Shown in pieces: positions 33,329 to 44,916 of a stretch of DNA of 64,000 nucleotides (positions are counted from its first letter, which is position 1; the number at the start of each line of letters is the position of its first letter). The notes under the pieces are model-generated. The model did no database searches. It saw nothing but the letters and a program-made list of their open reading frames with translations, and was not told the origin of the DNA. The DNA lies in the NCBI GenBank assembly GCA_016802295.1, contig JAESIW010000200.1, forward strand, positions 2,807,542-2,871,541, given 5' to 3'. A program made the position numbers and the translations under genes. The DNA is from Brachionus rotundiformis. Its lineage: Eukaryota > Rotifera > Eurotatoria > Ploima > Brachionidae.

Positions 33329-34234
33329 ATGAAAAACATCAGCCAAGCAAATAAAATTTTTATCGGTGGTCTCAGCTGGAATACTACAAGAGAAATGCTA
33401 CAAAATGAATTTATGAAATATGGTGAAGTTACAGATTCAATAGTGATGAGGAATCCAGAGACAGGGGCATCTCGCGGATTTGGCTTTGTAACCTTTAAAG
33501 ATCAACAATCAACCGATTTAGTGATGTCATCGGGTAATCAGCACACGATAGATGGTAAAGTAGTTGATGTTAAGCCATGTAACCAACAGCAACAACAACA
33601 ACAGCAGCAGCTACAACAGCAAATAAGACAACCAATTCCATCTTATTCAAACTCGTCTTTATCATCAATTAACACAAACAAGTACAATAATTGCAAAGTT
33701 TTTGTCGGTGGTTTACCACATGGTACCCAAGATATGGATGTTATTAGTTTTTTCTCCAGATACGGAAATGTAAAGGAATTCAGAATGATGTACGATGAGA
33801 CAAAACAAAGACCAAGAGGATTTGGCTTTATTACTTTTGAGTTGGAGGAGAGTGCCAACCAAGTACTAAAAGAACATTACATTCAGTTTAATGGGAAACA
33901 AATTGAAGTCAAACCACAAATGCATAATCAAAGACAGCAACAAATGTTTTCACAAAATTACAACCAAGTGTCACAGCATGGTTACATGAGCAATTGGAAC
34001 AGTTCTCAGAATAATTTATGGAGACAGAATAACATTCATAACCAAATACAGCATCAACAATGGCCGGGTCAAGGTTTTGCATCAGCAAATAGTCAATTTT
34101 TTGTTCAGCCTCAATCGAACTGGAACAATTATAACTTTTACAGTCCGGCCGGAAATGCTGCTCAAACTCAATCGACTGGCTACTATCAACTTGATGGCGC
34201 GGCAGTGAGCGCTGCAGCTGGCTATTCGTCTTAA
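33329..34234 (+). CDS. Two-RRM RNA-binding protein, DAZAP1/Musashi/hnRNP A-like
   Basis: Intronless, 301 residues. RRM1 (about residues 9-83) has RNP2 IFIGGL and RNP1 RGFGFVTF; RRM2 (about 122-197) has VFVGGL and RGFGFITF. A Gln-rich linker (about residues 86-98, encoded by CAG/CAA repeats at 33588-33622) separates them. The linker and the segment YDETKQRPRGFGFITF are closest in my memory to DAZAP1. VDVKPC after RRM1 fits DAZAP1 and Musashi. The C-terminal third is rich in Gln, Asn, Trp and Tyr, a prion-like tail, and ends in an Ala/Ser-rich segment. Such proteins bind mRNA and affect splicing, transport or translation. The exact subfamily needs a tree. The CAG/CAA tract could be length-polymorphic. 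Confidence 0.88.
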   Translation: MKNISQANKIFIGGLSWNTTREMLQNEFMKYGEVTDSIVMRNPETGASRGFGFVTFKDQQSTDLVMSSGNQHTIDGKVVDVKPCNQQQQQQQQQLQQQIRQPIPSYSNSSLSSINTNKYNNCKVFVGGLPHGTQDMDVISFFSRYGNVKEFRMMYDETKQRPRGFGFITFELEESANQVLKEHYIQFNGKQIEVKPQMHNQRQQQMFSQNYNQVSQHGYMSNWNSSQNNLWRQNNIHNQIQHQQWPGQGFASANSQFFVQPQSNWNNYNFYSPAGNAAQTQSTGYYQLDGAAVSAAAGYSS

Positions 34235-34712
34235 ATTTTTTAGTTTATACTTATTATCGATATCGTTACTTATTTTTTTTGGAAAAAATTTTTAAAAAAA
34301 TTAAATTTGTCTTGTTTAGGCCGAATTTTTTTAGAAATTTTTTTTGAGGATTTTTTAAAATCTAAATAGTTTATATTTTAAATAAATCGAGAATAATGAG
34401 TAAACATTTTTTAAAAACACATTCATTGCTTTAAATATTTAAATAAAGAAATTAAAAAAATAAAAAATCAAATGGTTTATTATTCTCAATCTCATACTTT
34501 AAACTGGTTCAGTGAAAAATTATTTTTAAACAAAAGATATTTATTGCGAGTAATTAAATTAAGAAAAAAGCAATCTAAATTAAGCTTGGAAATATTTTGA
34601 TCCTCTTTTTGAGGACTCAAACTCATCGCCCAATCTAAAAGCCCAAACCTATTTGGTTAAATATTCTGTATTTGAACCAACGCTTTTATCTGCTTTAAAT
34701 CTTCGTAACTTT
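34235..34712. other. Convergent spacer
   Basis: AT-rich 3' regions of the RRM gene (plus) and the Shisa-like gene (minus). AATAAA-type polyadenylation signals are present but too common here to assign. Confidence 0.5.
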
Positions 34713-35678
34713 TCAATAACCTGGATATGGTGGAGGATTATCATCTTCAAATTTATTTATTGTCGAAAACTCCATATTCTTATTATCTAAAAAAATAACA
34801 ATAAAATTTACAAATTAAATTTGAAAAAAAAAACTTGATTTTATTTCCATTTCTTTCTCAAAGAGGCTAGTCATTAATTTGTAGACCACTATTAAAAATC
34901 CAACAGTCGCTAACCCAAAACCAATAAAATAAAATACTCTATCAAGCAGTTTAGATTTAAAAAGTAATTTAAATTTTATCATTTTTCTTTCTTACTTATT
35001 GACTTTTCGATGTAAATCTTTTGATTTTGTAGTTATTCCATCAGTTGTAATAATTATTGTCACACTCGAATTAGGTTTATTTAAACCATTTTTACATTTA
35101 AATTGATCAAGCCAGTCATAAGCTTTGTTGCCACAAAATCTTTTGCTACAAGTACCAGAACAAAAATGATCATTTTCGCAAACTTTTTCTGGACAAAGAT
35201 CATTATTGTTATCATAATAAGCTGAGCAGACTATTTGCTTTATTGGTCCTTTATTTTTTTATTTTTTTGATAATAAAAGCTAATTAAAATTTAATCAAAT
35301 AAACCTATTTCTGTGTTTGACGAATCAAAATTATTGAGACAATTGTCTTGATTGTCGATAGCCTCTTTTTTCGAATAACAACAATAACGCTTGTGGCAAC
35401 CACCACAACAATACTTGTCACATATTGCTTCTTTTTCCAGAAAACCGTAACTGTCTATGTACGCTTTACATTCAGAAGTATCTTTGATTAAAACTTAAAT
35501 TAGTAATATAAACAAATAATATTACTTATATGAATTTCTTCACTACTTGACTTGGAGTCTTCACCTTAAAAATTTAGAATAAGCATCCGAAACAAAATAA
35601 ATTAATTTTTTTACTGGATGCATGGAGCAATATCGATATAAATATTAAAATAATAATATTTATTTTATTAGATTTCAT
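34713..35678 (-). CDS. Shisa-like transmembrane protein with two cysteine-rich modules
   Basis: Six exons on the minus strand: 35678-35615, 35564-35526, 35481-35305, 35248-34996, 34938-34835 and 34786-34713, all phase-consistent; 236 residues. A signal peptide (INIIILIFISILLHAS) is followed by a short acidic-Ser stretch and two Cys modules. The first has the classic Shisa core KYCCGGCHKRYCC, with Cys before (SECKAYIDSYG) and after it. The second is a variant with CSAYYDNNNDLC, then FCSGTCSKRFCGN. One helix, VFYFIGFGLATVGFLIVVY, is followed by a short cytosolic tail ending DDNPPPYPGY, which has the PPxY motif typical of Shisa proteins and read by WW-domain ubiquitin ligases. Shisa proteins act in receptor trafficking, Wnt/FGF receptor retention or AMPA receptor modulation. 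Only one such module is usual; the tandem arrangement is unusual. Confidence 0.82.
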
Positions 35679-36519
35679 TTTAAATTCTGTAAAAGAAAGA
35701 GAAATTATTCTAAGAGCTATTCATAGAATAATTTTCAAAGCTATTTTAACTAGACTAGTTTGCTCTGATAAGATTTAAGTCACGAGAAATAATTTTAATA
35801 ATTTTTTTTTTGTGTTATGTCTTTGTTTTTTCTTATCAAGTGTTCTAGAGTCATTTTCATTTGAATCATAGTCCGAAATTTAGATATCAATAGAAGCAAA
35901 ATAAAATATATCAGTAGAACAAATCTAAAAATCTTCAAAACTTGAAGAGTGTACCTTAAAAAATTTTCATATAAGATAAATAATTATGAAAAATTAGTTT
36001 ACCATCCGCTAATTAACATTAAAATACTCCTAAAAGCAATTTTTTTTGAATTTTTCGTCATCTAAGCAGATATTTCTTATCTAATAAATGAAATTTATAT
36101 TAAGCTCTGACAAAAAATGAATAGAAAATTTCAAAAATTAAAATATTTATTCCTAGGTTACTTAAATATTGAAAAAACTATCAAAATAGTTTAAAAACAA
36201 ACCCAATTAAATAAAAAAAATATAATTTCAAACTTTTTTAAAATAAATACCAATTTTTTATTTAAATTTAAATTTAATTTGAAAAAAAGAAAACATTTTA
36301 ATTTGAATTTAGAAAAAAAAATTCTATCAAAACTTATTTTTTACAGTTCAAAAATTTTGTTCAATTTAATCGAATATTTTCGCATACAGTCCAGAAAGGA
36401 ATGTTATTATTTATTTTATAATCATCTTCCAACTCAATTATCACTGTTATCCGTCATCAATCGATTAAATTTCAACATAGATCGAATATAATATCGTTTA
36501 AAAAACTCGAAATATCGGA
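35679..36519. other. AT-rich spacer
   Basis: Between two minus-strand genes. A Lys/Phe/Leu-rich frame on the plus strand at 36279-36491 is not protein-like. Should include the promoter of the Shisa-like gene. Confidence 0.5.
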
Positions 36520-37153
36520 CTAATAGAAATTTAAAATTTGAACAAATAATAAAATAACCAAAGATAAGAACAGGCTATTTTTCTCTATTGAACCACCATT
36601 GATTAGACTCGAAGCTAAATTTAAAACATTAAAATAGATAATTTTTTCATAATTTTAGTTTACCTCTTTCTTGTAAATTAACTCGAACAGTCTGTTGGCA
36701 CATTTCAGAAAAATGAACTAGAGTATAGTTGGTGTAATAGCTTTCGTTGGCTAAATAAATTGTTAACCTGCTAATCGATTGAATATTCGGATCTTCTATA
36801 TTATCATTAATTAGAGTGTGCTTAAATGGCGCCAGAAGATCCCCCTCTAGGTTGGTAATGAGCCGCTGGTAATTTCCAAGTGTGAATTTCCATATTATGT
36901 CCGTAGGATTTTCGACTTTTCTATAAAACACACATTGAATATCAAAAGTAGAGTTTAAACTGTGCTGATTCAAAGAAACGATCTCGGGTGAACATTTAAA
37001 CAGTGGACCTTTTTGGCATAATATTAAGATTTTATGAATATTTTTTTATTTTTATATCTTACAAATATTTGATTTCGAAAAACTGATGAAACATAACAAA
37101 AAAAATAAAATCTTGGAAAATTTTTTTGTATTTAAATCAAAAAATAGTATCAT
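36520..37153 (-). CDS. Small secreted Ig-like protein, probably GPI-anchored
   Basis: Three exons: 37153-37063, 37008-36664 and 36614-36520, with agreeing phases; 176 residues. The first exon encodes a signal peptide with hydrophobic core KILFFLLCFISFS. The middle exon looks like one immunoglobulin-type strand pattern: FDIQCVF, DIIWKFTLG, SRLTIYLANES, YTNYTLVHF and TVRVNLQERG. The last exon has small residues (ASSLINGG), a spacer and a hydrophobic end LFLSLVILLFVQIL with no charged tail, a typical GPI attachment signal. The usual second Cys of the Ig disulfide (Y-x-C) appears as Y-T-L, with Cys seven residues later, so the fold may use a different disulfide. Possible cell-adhesion role, like small neurotrimin-type proteins. 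Family assignment is tentative; exon structure is well supported. Confidence 0.65.
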
Positions 37154-40100
37154 TCTTGAGGTTGTTTCTATTTACCAAAAAGCTTATTCCAATTTATTCT
37201 CTTCAATATAATATGGTTCAAAAAGTAAAATAAAATAATTCTATGATGTTGCTAATCATCTAAAAATAAAAATATTCTAATTAAAAAAAAAATTAACACA
37301 AAAATCATATAGAGTGGATTTATTAGCAAATAAAAAACAAAATTTGATTTATATCGGTGCTTGATTACCTAAAGTACACAAGGCGCTGAGTCTTTTCTAA
37401 CTGTTAATTTGGTTCATATTAAATTTCATGATTAATTACCCCATAGTAACTACTCCCAAATGGGCAATTCACTTTTCTTAAAGCGGTTTAAAATTTCAAT
37501 CGGCCAGTGTAAATATTTTGCTCATTTTTTAAAATTTTTTTAATCTTGGCCGAAAAACATAATAACCACTTGGATATTTCAATTGTTAATTTTTGCATAA
37601 TAAAAATGAAAATAAAAATTGAAATAACAGATGACAATTTAAAAAGATTAAAAAAATTGAAATCTTTTAAAATCACTATTTACGTCATACGAATATAAGT
37701 TAGTTATTTGGTACAAAACTATTTTTACTAAATCTCTAGCTTTAATCTTTGTACTCATTTAGCTTAAAAAATTTAATAGCTAAAAAACTAGATCTTAATT
37801 TAAAAAAAAAAAATTAAAACTCTTGTCTTTTTTTTTGAACAGGTTATTTGACTCATATGCAAAAAATCACAAGATTTTTAAAGCTTTAGATAACTCAAAA
37901 TAAAATAAAATAAAAACAAATAATTTTACTCTCAAATAAATAAGTTGCGCTTCTAATTCTAATTTGAACAAGATTCGGTAATTTGCTTATAATTTAAGAA
38001 AAAATTAATATTGATGAAAACAAATCTTTATAAGTTCATTAGGAAATCTAGACCAATTGCTTGCTTGGAGTTGTTTTATTCACTTCTTGTTCTAAATCAA
38101 ATAAAAAACTCTATAAACAAAATTTAATGGAATTTTTTGAATATCGATCAATCTTGGCCAAAAAAATCTCTATCCAAACAAAGATAGAAAATTATTAATT
38201 AAATAAAATAAATTTTAAGCAAAATTATCTCGTAAATTTTTTCATTTCACCTTATAAAATGACTAAAAGCAAATTATTAAGAATATTTAAAATGAAATAT
38301 TAATTTTGCCAATAAATTGAACAAAAATAGAAAGATTGATATCTAATTCACTTGGTGAAACAAATTGAAGCTGACCGACACATTGTGGTCATGTAAAAAT
38401 TGGGTTAAAGCTTCTTTTAATTAAGAGAAAATTTACTACTTTGATCTTTTTTATTAGAAAACGTAAAATTGGAAGAGAAAAAGGCTTTTAAAGAGATAAT
38501 TAGTTTGAAAATTGATCAAATATTTAAAGAGCAATGTTGATTGTTGAGCGACAATTTTGGCCGGCCATTTCGAAATAAAAAAATGCAAAAACGCCCAAAA
38601 AAGCAAACTTAAGTTCGTAAATCAAATTTTATATTTCAATAAACAATAAAGATAAATCAACTCTGTATAATTAAAAAAATATCTATCCATGATATACCAA
38701 GTACGAAGTGCTTAACATTTCAATACAAACCCCGTAGTATTCATTTAAAATTCAATTATACACTTATTCATATATTATTTATGTGAAGACATTTAGTTTC
38801 TAAACTCTAAATATAAATACCTTCGGAGAACCTTTAATGAAATATTCATTAAAATTTGCATGTGGATATCAAAAAATCTAAATACCACATTGGATCATTT
38901 TGTTGTTGGCTTGAGAGCTTAGAGTATTTAGCGCATGGACGGCGCTCTTCTGGACACATCTTGGAGGTGTCCACGAGCCTCTCAAAATCTCATGATATTT
39001 ACCCAAAAGGTTAAATTAGAACTTAACTTATTCTCTTAATTAATAACTCTCGCATGTACAAACTAAATAAAATAGATTAAGTTTCTTTTTGTATGCTTTT
39101 TTTTTCAAATAAAATAAAAAGTCTAACATTTCCTAGTTATCATATGTCGAACTTATCGACCCATTCAAGCATAGAATTGCTGATAAAATGAATTGTTTGT
39201 GACGATTTTTGTCAAAATACCAAAGATTAATTTAAAATTAAATCAGTGATTAAAAGCTCGAAATTATCGATTAAATTCCGATCTTGTCCATACATTATTT
39301 GCCAAATATTCAGCTTTTAATGACTCATTAAGTCCTAAATTTATAGGTCCCTAATTAACCGAGCGAAACACTATGCTAATGTTTATGACTCTTTAATTTT
39401 CTATCCGTAATTTGCCAAGAATATAAACTAGTTTTTTTTGTCATGACTATTTATGGGCCTTTATTTTTTTTATAATATCACTCTAAATACTAAGCTTCTA
39501 TATTTTTCAGTAGTGTATGCAAATGGCTAAATGGTAATTAAAATTTTACGAGTTCTCATTTTTGTTACGAAAAAATAGCCCTAAGATAACTTTTTCGAAT
39601 TACTAAAATTCTTAAACTCTTTTTTTTAATTTTGTTGTCTTAAAATCTTTATTAAAATTGAGATAAAAATTTTATGAATAATTTAAATAAATATTTATCT
39701 ATATATTTCTATACTAAATTACGGATGTCAGATTTTTATTTATCCCAATTTAGCTAGACTAAATATTAAACAGTGAGACAAAAATTTACCATTATTTTTA
39801 TCATACTAAAACCCATTAATATTATATTTAAAAATCTCGACTAGAAAAGTTTAATTGAGTTTATTTTTTACACCTTTATTAAAAAAGCTTTATTTTTATT
39901 TGGAAATAAAGATAAAATTTGGAAACTTATCGCTTTTATTTCATTTTCGACCTGTAACTGATGATAAATGGGCGTACGAAATATTCATTTTTGGCAGCTC
40001 TTTCTCTCAAACCTATGGTTGGATTAATCTATAAGATATTTAAGCATCGTTTTAAGTTTATCTTTGAATAGAACAAAAATATTCAAATTAAATTGACGTA

Positions 40101-43100
40101 TTTTGCCGATTAGGCATCTTGTTGGACTAGGGTTTGAATTTGTTATAATCATATCCCACTGATAAAATTGCCTCCTTATCTGATTAAATTATTCACTAAT
40201 TTAAATAAAATTTCGATTTATTTAAAACAAAAAAAATATTTTAAAAAATCAATTATTGTAGCTATTTGAAAATGGACACTAACTTAATTTCTCTGAGGCA
40301 GTTTAAATGCTAGTTAGGACAAACATAGCATTTTTGAATTTGTTACGTGATGGTAAAAACAATCTTTCACTCAGCAGAAATATCCAAATGCGGAAATATC
40401 CTTCCAATAATGATGAGAGTCACTTGCGAGTATTCTAATATATTTAGTAAGAATTATAATAACATAGAACAAAAAAAACGCATCTATGTTTTAATAAAAT
40501 TCATTTTAACGATTTCCTGCTATTTGAAATTAGAACAATAATTTATCTAAAAAGAGGAAATAGATGAAATTTTTTTTAAATTCTTTCGAGTATAATAATT
40601 TATTTGAAATCATAGGAAAATTAATTAAAATCCATTACTTTCTATTTATTCTAGGCGAATATGTCTTAAAAGCTGAAATAATTGCGAAATATGCTTAAGT
40701 ATCTTTTAAAATTCGATTAAGACCCCAGCTAAAAGAAAATTGTTATAAAACTAAAATTTTTCAATTGTTTAAAGACTAATTTTATTATTATGTTCTAAGA
40801 AGTGAACCAACAAATCGTTACTTTATACAGATTATTTAAAATTTTGATCATTAAATATATTTTTATTTATAACCTAATTGAAAAAAAATTTAAATTAATT
40901 TAAACTACTCGAATTAAAAATTCGAATTTAATTAAAAAATATGACGAATATCTAAACAAAAATGCATAAGCTCTAGATAATTTTTATCTTTTATTTTAAA
41001 TTATTAAAAAGATATCAATTTTCCAACAACAACTTTTAATAGTTACTCGTTAGTGCATGACTTTACTCTAGAGAAAAATCAACACAAATAAAAATATTCT
41101 TAAATTAACAACATAACTAGATGCTATTAATTAATCTTAATTGATCCTAAAATAAAATGTCATATGTGCTCTTCTTTGATCAAAGCAATATTGATTTGTT
41201 CACTAGGACATGAATTCATTTTTAAAATAAACCTAATTTAGCTAAAAAAATAAAGATTACTATTCAAATAAATTTAATGTAAATCTCTGGCTCTAATTGT
41301 GGTGATATTTGTTTCCAAAATAGGTACGGATATAATTAGAAAAGATCACTGAATTTAAATAAAAAATTAAGCCAAGTATTTGAAAAATGATTTTTTATCA
41401 ATTTTATTTATCTGTTTTTGGTCTTGAAGATACAAATAGGAATTACGGAAAATAACCCTATTCAAAATTGGAATATATAAATGATTGTTGTGATTTGTAC
41501 ATGATTGACTAGAAAACTCTTAAAATAAGCTACAAAAAAATTAATTAGAAAATTTTGTTTTTAAACTAGGACATGGATAAAAAGTATTTTTTTAAAGAGT
41601 TTTTAACCGAAAATTTGAACATTTTCTTGGCTCGCTTTAAATTAATTGGAATCAAGAAACTATAAAAAAATTGTTTATAAATTTGAAAATTTGAAAAAAA
41701 AAAGAAGCCTTATTTTATAAATGACCAAAGCAAAATATATCTTTCTTTTAGTTGACGTTGGTCAGGTATCAAGAGACATATACAATTTATGAGAATAATT
41801 TTTACCGAAAAGCTAAATCAACTATCAAAACAATCATTTTGTATTTGTAAACCTTAGTTGCCTAAGAAACTTATTAACTTTTTAAATTTTTGAACTCGTT
41901 TGAAACAATTATATGGACTAGTTAATCCTTTGATTATTTAAAAATTTTGACGAAGCCTAAAATTTTATTAAACTCAAGTATCACTTTAATAAGTGTTTGT
42001 TCTCTTGAAAGCAAATATGTCCATTTTTAGATAATCTGACAATATTTTATTTTGCTAATATATCATAAAGCTATATAATCAACCACATTCATAAAATGAT
42101 AGACCTTTAGATTTAAAAAACCTTGAAATTATTGACAGAAATTAAAACCCTGAAGCTTAAATGTATATTTTTGTTTAAAATCGTTAAAATTTTTAATATA
42201 AATCAAATGCAGCGTTTCTTAAAAACTAAATCATATAATTTTTATTGACTAAACTTTTCTAGCAAATTTAACGTGATTTCTGCTTAATTGAATCAATATT
42301 CTATATTTACTTAGTCAAATATTTATCTAAAACTGAGAAAAATAAATTACTTATTATTAAAATATTTTGTTATATCCAAAAACATTAGATTTTGAAAATA
42401 AGAACAATTTATTCAATGATTAATCAATTTTGAGTCATGACAAAAAAGATTTAAAGCACTCGCGAGTCTTATTCTATAAACTGATACTACTTTTTACTAA
42501 AAAATAATCTATTAATTTAAGTGGTTTTAAACGAGAGTTTGTATTGTAGAGAATTTGTAGCTTATGATTTATAGTCTAACTAAAAATCAAAAACAAAATA
42601 CAAATTTAATTTTTTTCGAAATATTAGTTAAATATAAAGAAATGGCACAGCTCATTTAATCTTAATTAAGTGAGGCAATTAAAATTGTCGTTCACGAATT
42701 TTGCTGTATTATTAATATATGACAAGGTGTATGAATTTTATCGGAAACTAAAATCATGTTCGGTTAAACAGATACGAAAAGGAAATTTTAAAAATAAATG
42801 TTTTTAAAAAATTCTGTCGCTTTTTGCACGACTTAATCTGACAATTTAGCTTATTCAAATAAATTACATTAGGACACTCGGATCTACAAAGAAATAAATG
42901 CGATGGTTAACCAAATCCGGAAAAAACTGAAATCCAAAACTTCAGTCAATTAATTCTAATAAAAATAAAATATGACATTTATTGTAAAGTTTTATATTGC
43001 ATCCGCCAAGATTTAGATTGTAAAAGCCAGATTTAGTCATTTTTTTTCTATTACCATTAAACTAAGTTATCGGATTTTGATTTTTTTTAATTTGAAAAAG

Positions 43101-44916
43101 TAAAACTTAATTCTTATAATTTAGTAAACGATTGCATTTTTAATCCTTTTTAAAACAAAAAATGGCATTATGTGATAAAATTAAAAATAAAAGAGTAAGT
43201 GGGATTTTAATTCTTCTGTCGATTTACCAAATTAAATGATAGTTGAAAGATTAAGATTAATCTTAAAATTTTAATAAAAAAATCTTATAATTAGATAAAT
43301 CTTAATAAATTACAAATCTTAATAAAGATTAATCAATTCTTTGAATATATGATTTACGCACCTATTTGATTATAAAATAATTTCGAAAAAAAATTTTGCA
43401 TGTTAATTTAAATTTTTAGATTGAGCTTTGAAAAAGAATGACCAGACAAACTCAAATAAAAAAAATAAGAACTTGAGCAAATTTAATCAGACCTTCGCTT
43501 TGCCATTTTTTTTGGCTCTTGTAAATTATCTCAAATATTTGTTTCTTATCATATTTAAATTCCGAGTTATAAATTTCTGAGAGAAAAAATTTTCCAAGAT
43601 AAAACCGAAAGTAATTTTTTCATTCAGTTTCGGACATAAATTAAAACTAACTTTATTAAAAATCAATAAAAAAAATATTAAAAAACGCAGTAGAGAGGTT
43701 TGTTTGTTTTAATAAATGTGTCGTCTATGAATGTGTTTGTATTACTTGGTCGGAATTAACAAAAAAACTTCAAAAAGTATCGATTAAATAGTTTAAATAT
43801 TTCATCATATAGAAAATTCTTTAATTAATCAAAAAACAAAATTTAATTCGAATTATTTTGCCCATAAAACTCTAAAATTAATATTTGATTTAATTTTTAT
43901 TTCAAGTGACCTTGTTAACTTAGCTTAATAGAGAATTTACCTGATAAGCAAATGGCTCTAATTAAAATAGTTTTAAATGCCTCACATGCCTTTAAAATTT
44001 TATTCAAAATTAGAATTTACGAGCTATGTTTATGATATCCTATTTTTTCAACTGGTTTTGAACAGGAATTTTTCTTGAAAAAATATTAACAACAAAACAT
44101 AATGATTAAATTTTTATTCTATTAAAGAAAATTAAGAGGATAAAATAAAAATTTGTTAATAGAATTATTGAAATTATAAAAGATGTTTCTTTTTTAATGA
44201 AAATTTCGGTCTTTCAGTAATTAATCTAAATTGTGATTTGGAATGAGTCACAATATCACGTTTTAAAAAAAAATTAAAATAAAAAAGTTTCCTCTCAAAA
44301 ATTTTTAATGTGTTTTATTTTATGGTTTCTTTTTCAAAAACTAAAGGATATTTTTTTAAAGGTTTAGAACGAAGAAATGCTTGCAGTATGAGCAAAAAAA
44401 ACATCTCGCATTTATGCCTTGAGAAAATTTCTACTTCCTTAACTTCAATAAAAGAAAATTGCATTTCAATTAATAAATTTATATGATAAAAAAAACAACA
44501 TAAGAACTAACAACAAAAGAGTCATTCGAGTGAAATTAAAATGAGAGATAATTTTCTATACATAAAGAACCGATAGAAACCTTATGTAATTAAATAAACA
44601 AAACGGAATTAAGTTCTTCATTTGAACTAGGTTATTATTTAAAATCCACGAATGGAAAAAAAACAAATTAAACTACTCAAAACCATTTGACTCTAATACC
44701 CATTAATTCAAAACTTCTAAATAATATAGACAAAACACTTTGAGATATTATTTTTATCTGCATGTCAATAAAAGCTTAATTTAAACCTTTAAGTGTAATT
44801 AAAATTTGGTTTTAAAAATAAAATTTCTTTTCTTTTAAATTATTTGACAAATAAAGTTGTTTTTTTAAAAATTTATTGCGATATTTTAATCTATATCTAC
44901 TAAAATGAGAATATTT
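37154..44916. other. 7.8 kb gene-poor region
   Basis: The longest stretch without a supported gene. Frames present are short and have A/T-driven composition (for example 40347-40541). One compact GC-rich foldable element at 38911-38985 is listed separately. No repeats longer than background were seen by eye. Confidence 0.5.
38911..38985. other. Compact GC-rich foldable element (three-way junction)
   Basis: Seventy-five bases can fold as an outer stem TTGAGAG/CTCTCAA (38911-38917 with 38979-38985) enclosing two hairpins: AGCGC/GCGCT with a 7 nt loop (38930-38946) and TGGACAC/GTGTCCA with a 9 nt loop (38951-38973). The base composition differs strongly from the surrounding 7 kb. The size and 7 bp closing stem recall a tRNA, but D and T arm consensus are missing and the second hairpin is too long. 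It may be a non-coding RNA gene, a degenerate tRNA-derived element or a chance fold. Strand not known. Confidence 0.35.

Noticed and set aside
36279..36491. 70-codon plus-strand frame
   Set aside because: Lys/Phe/Leu/Ile-dominated composition typical of AT-rich noise; no neighbours to splice to.
38911..38985. tRNA-Ser (GGA anticodon) reading of the foldable element
   Set aside because: The 7 nt loop has T before GGA, but D-arm and TTCGA T-loop are absent and the last hairpin is 7-9-7, so it is not a normal tRNA.
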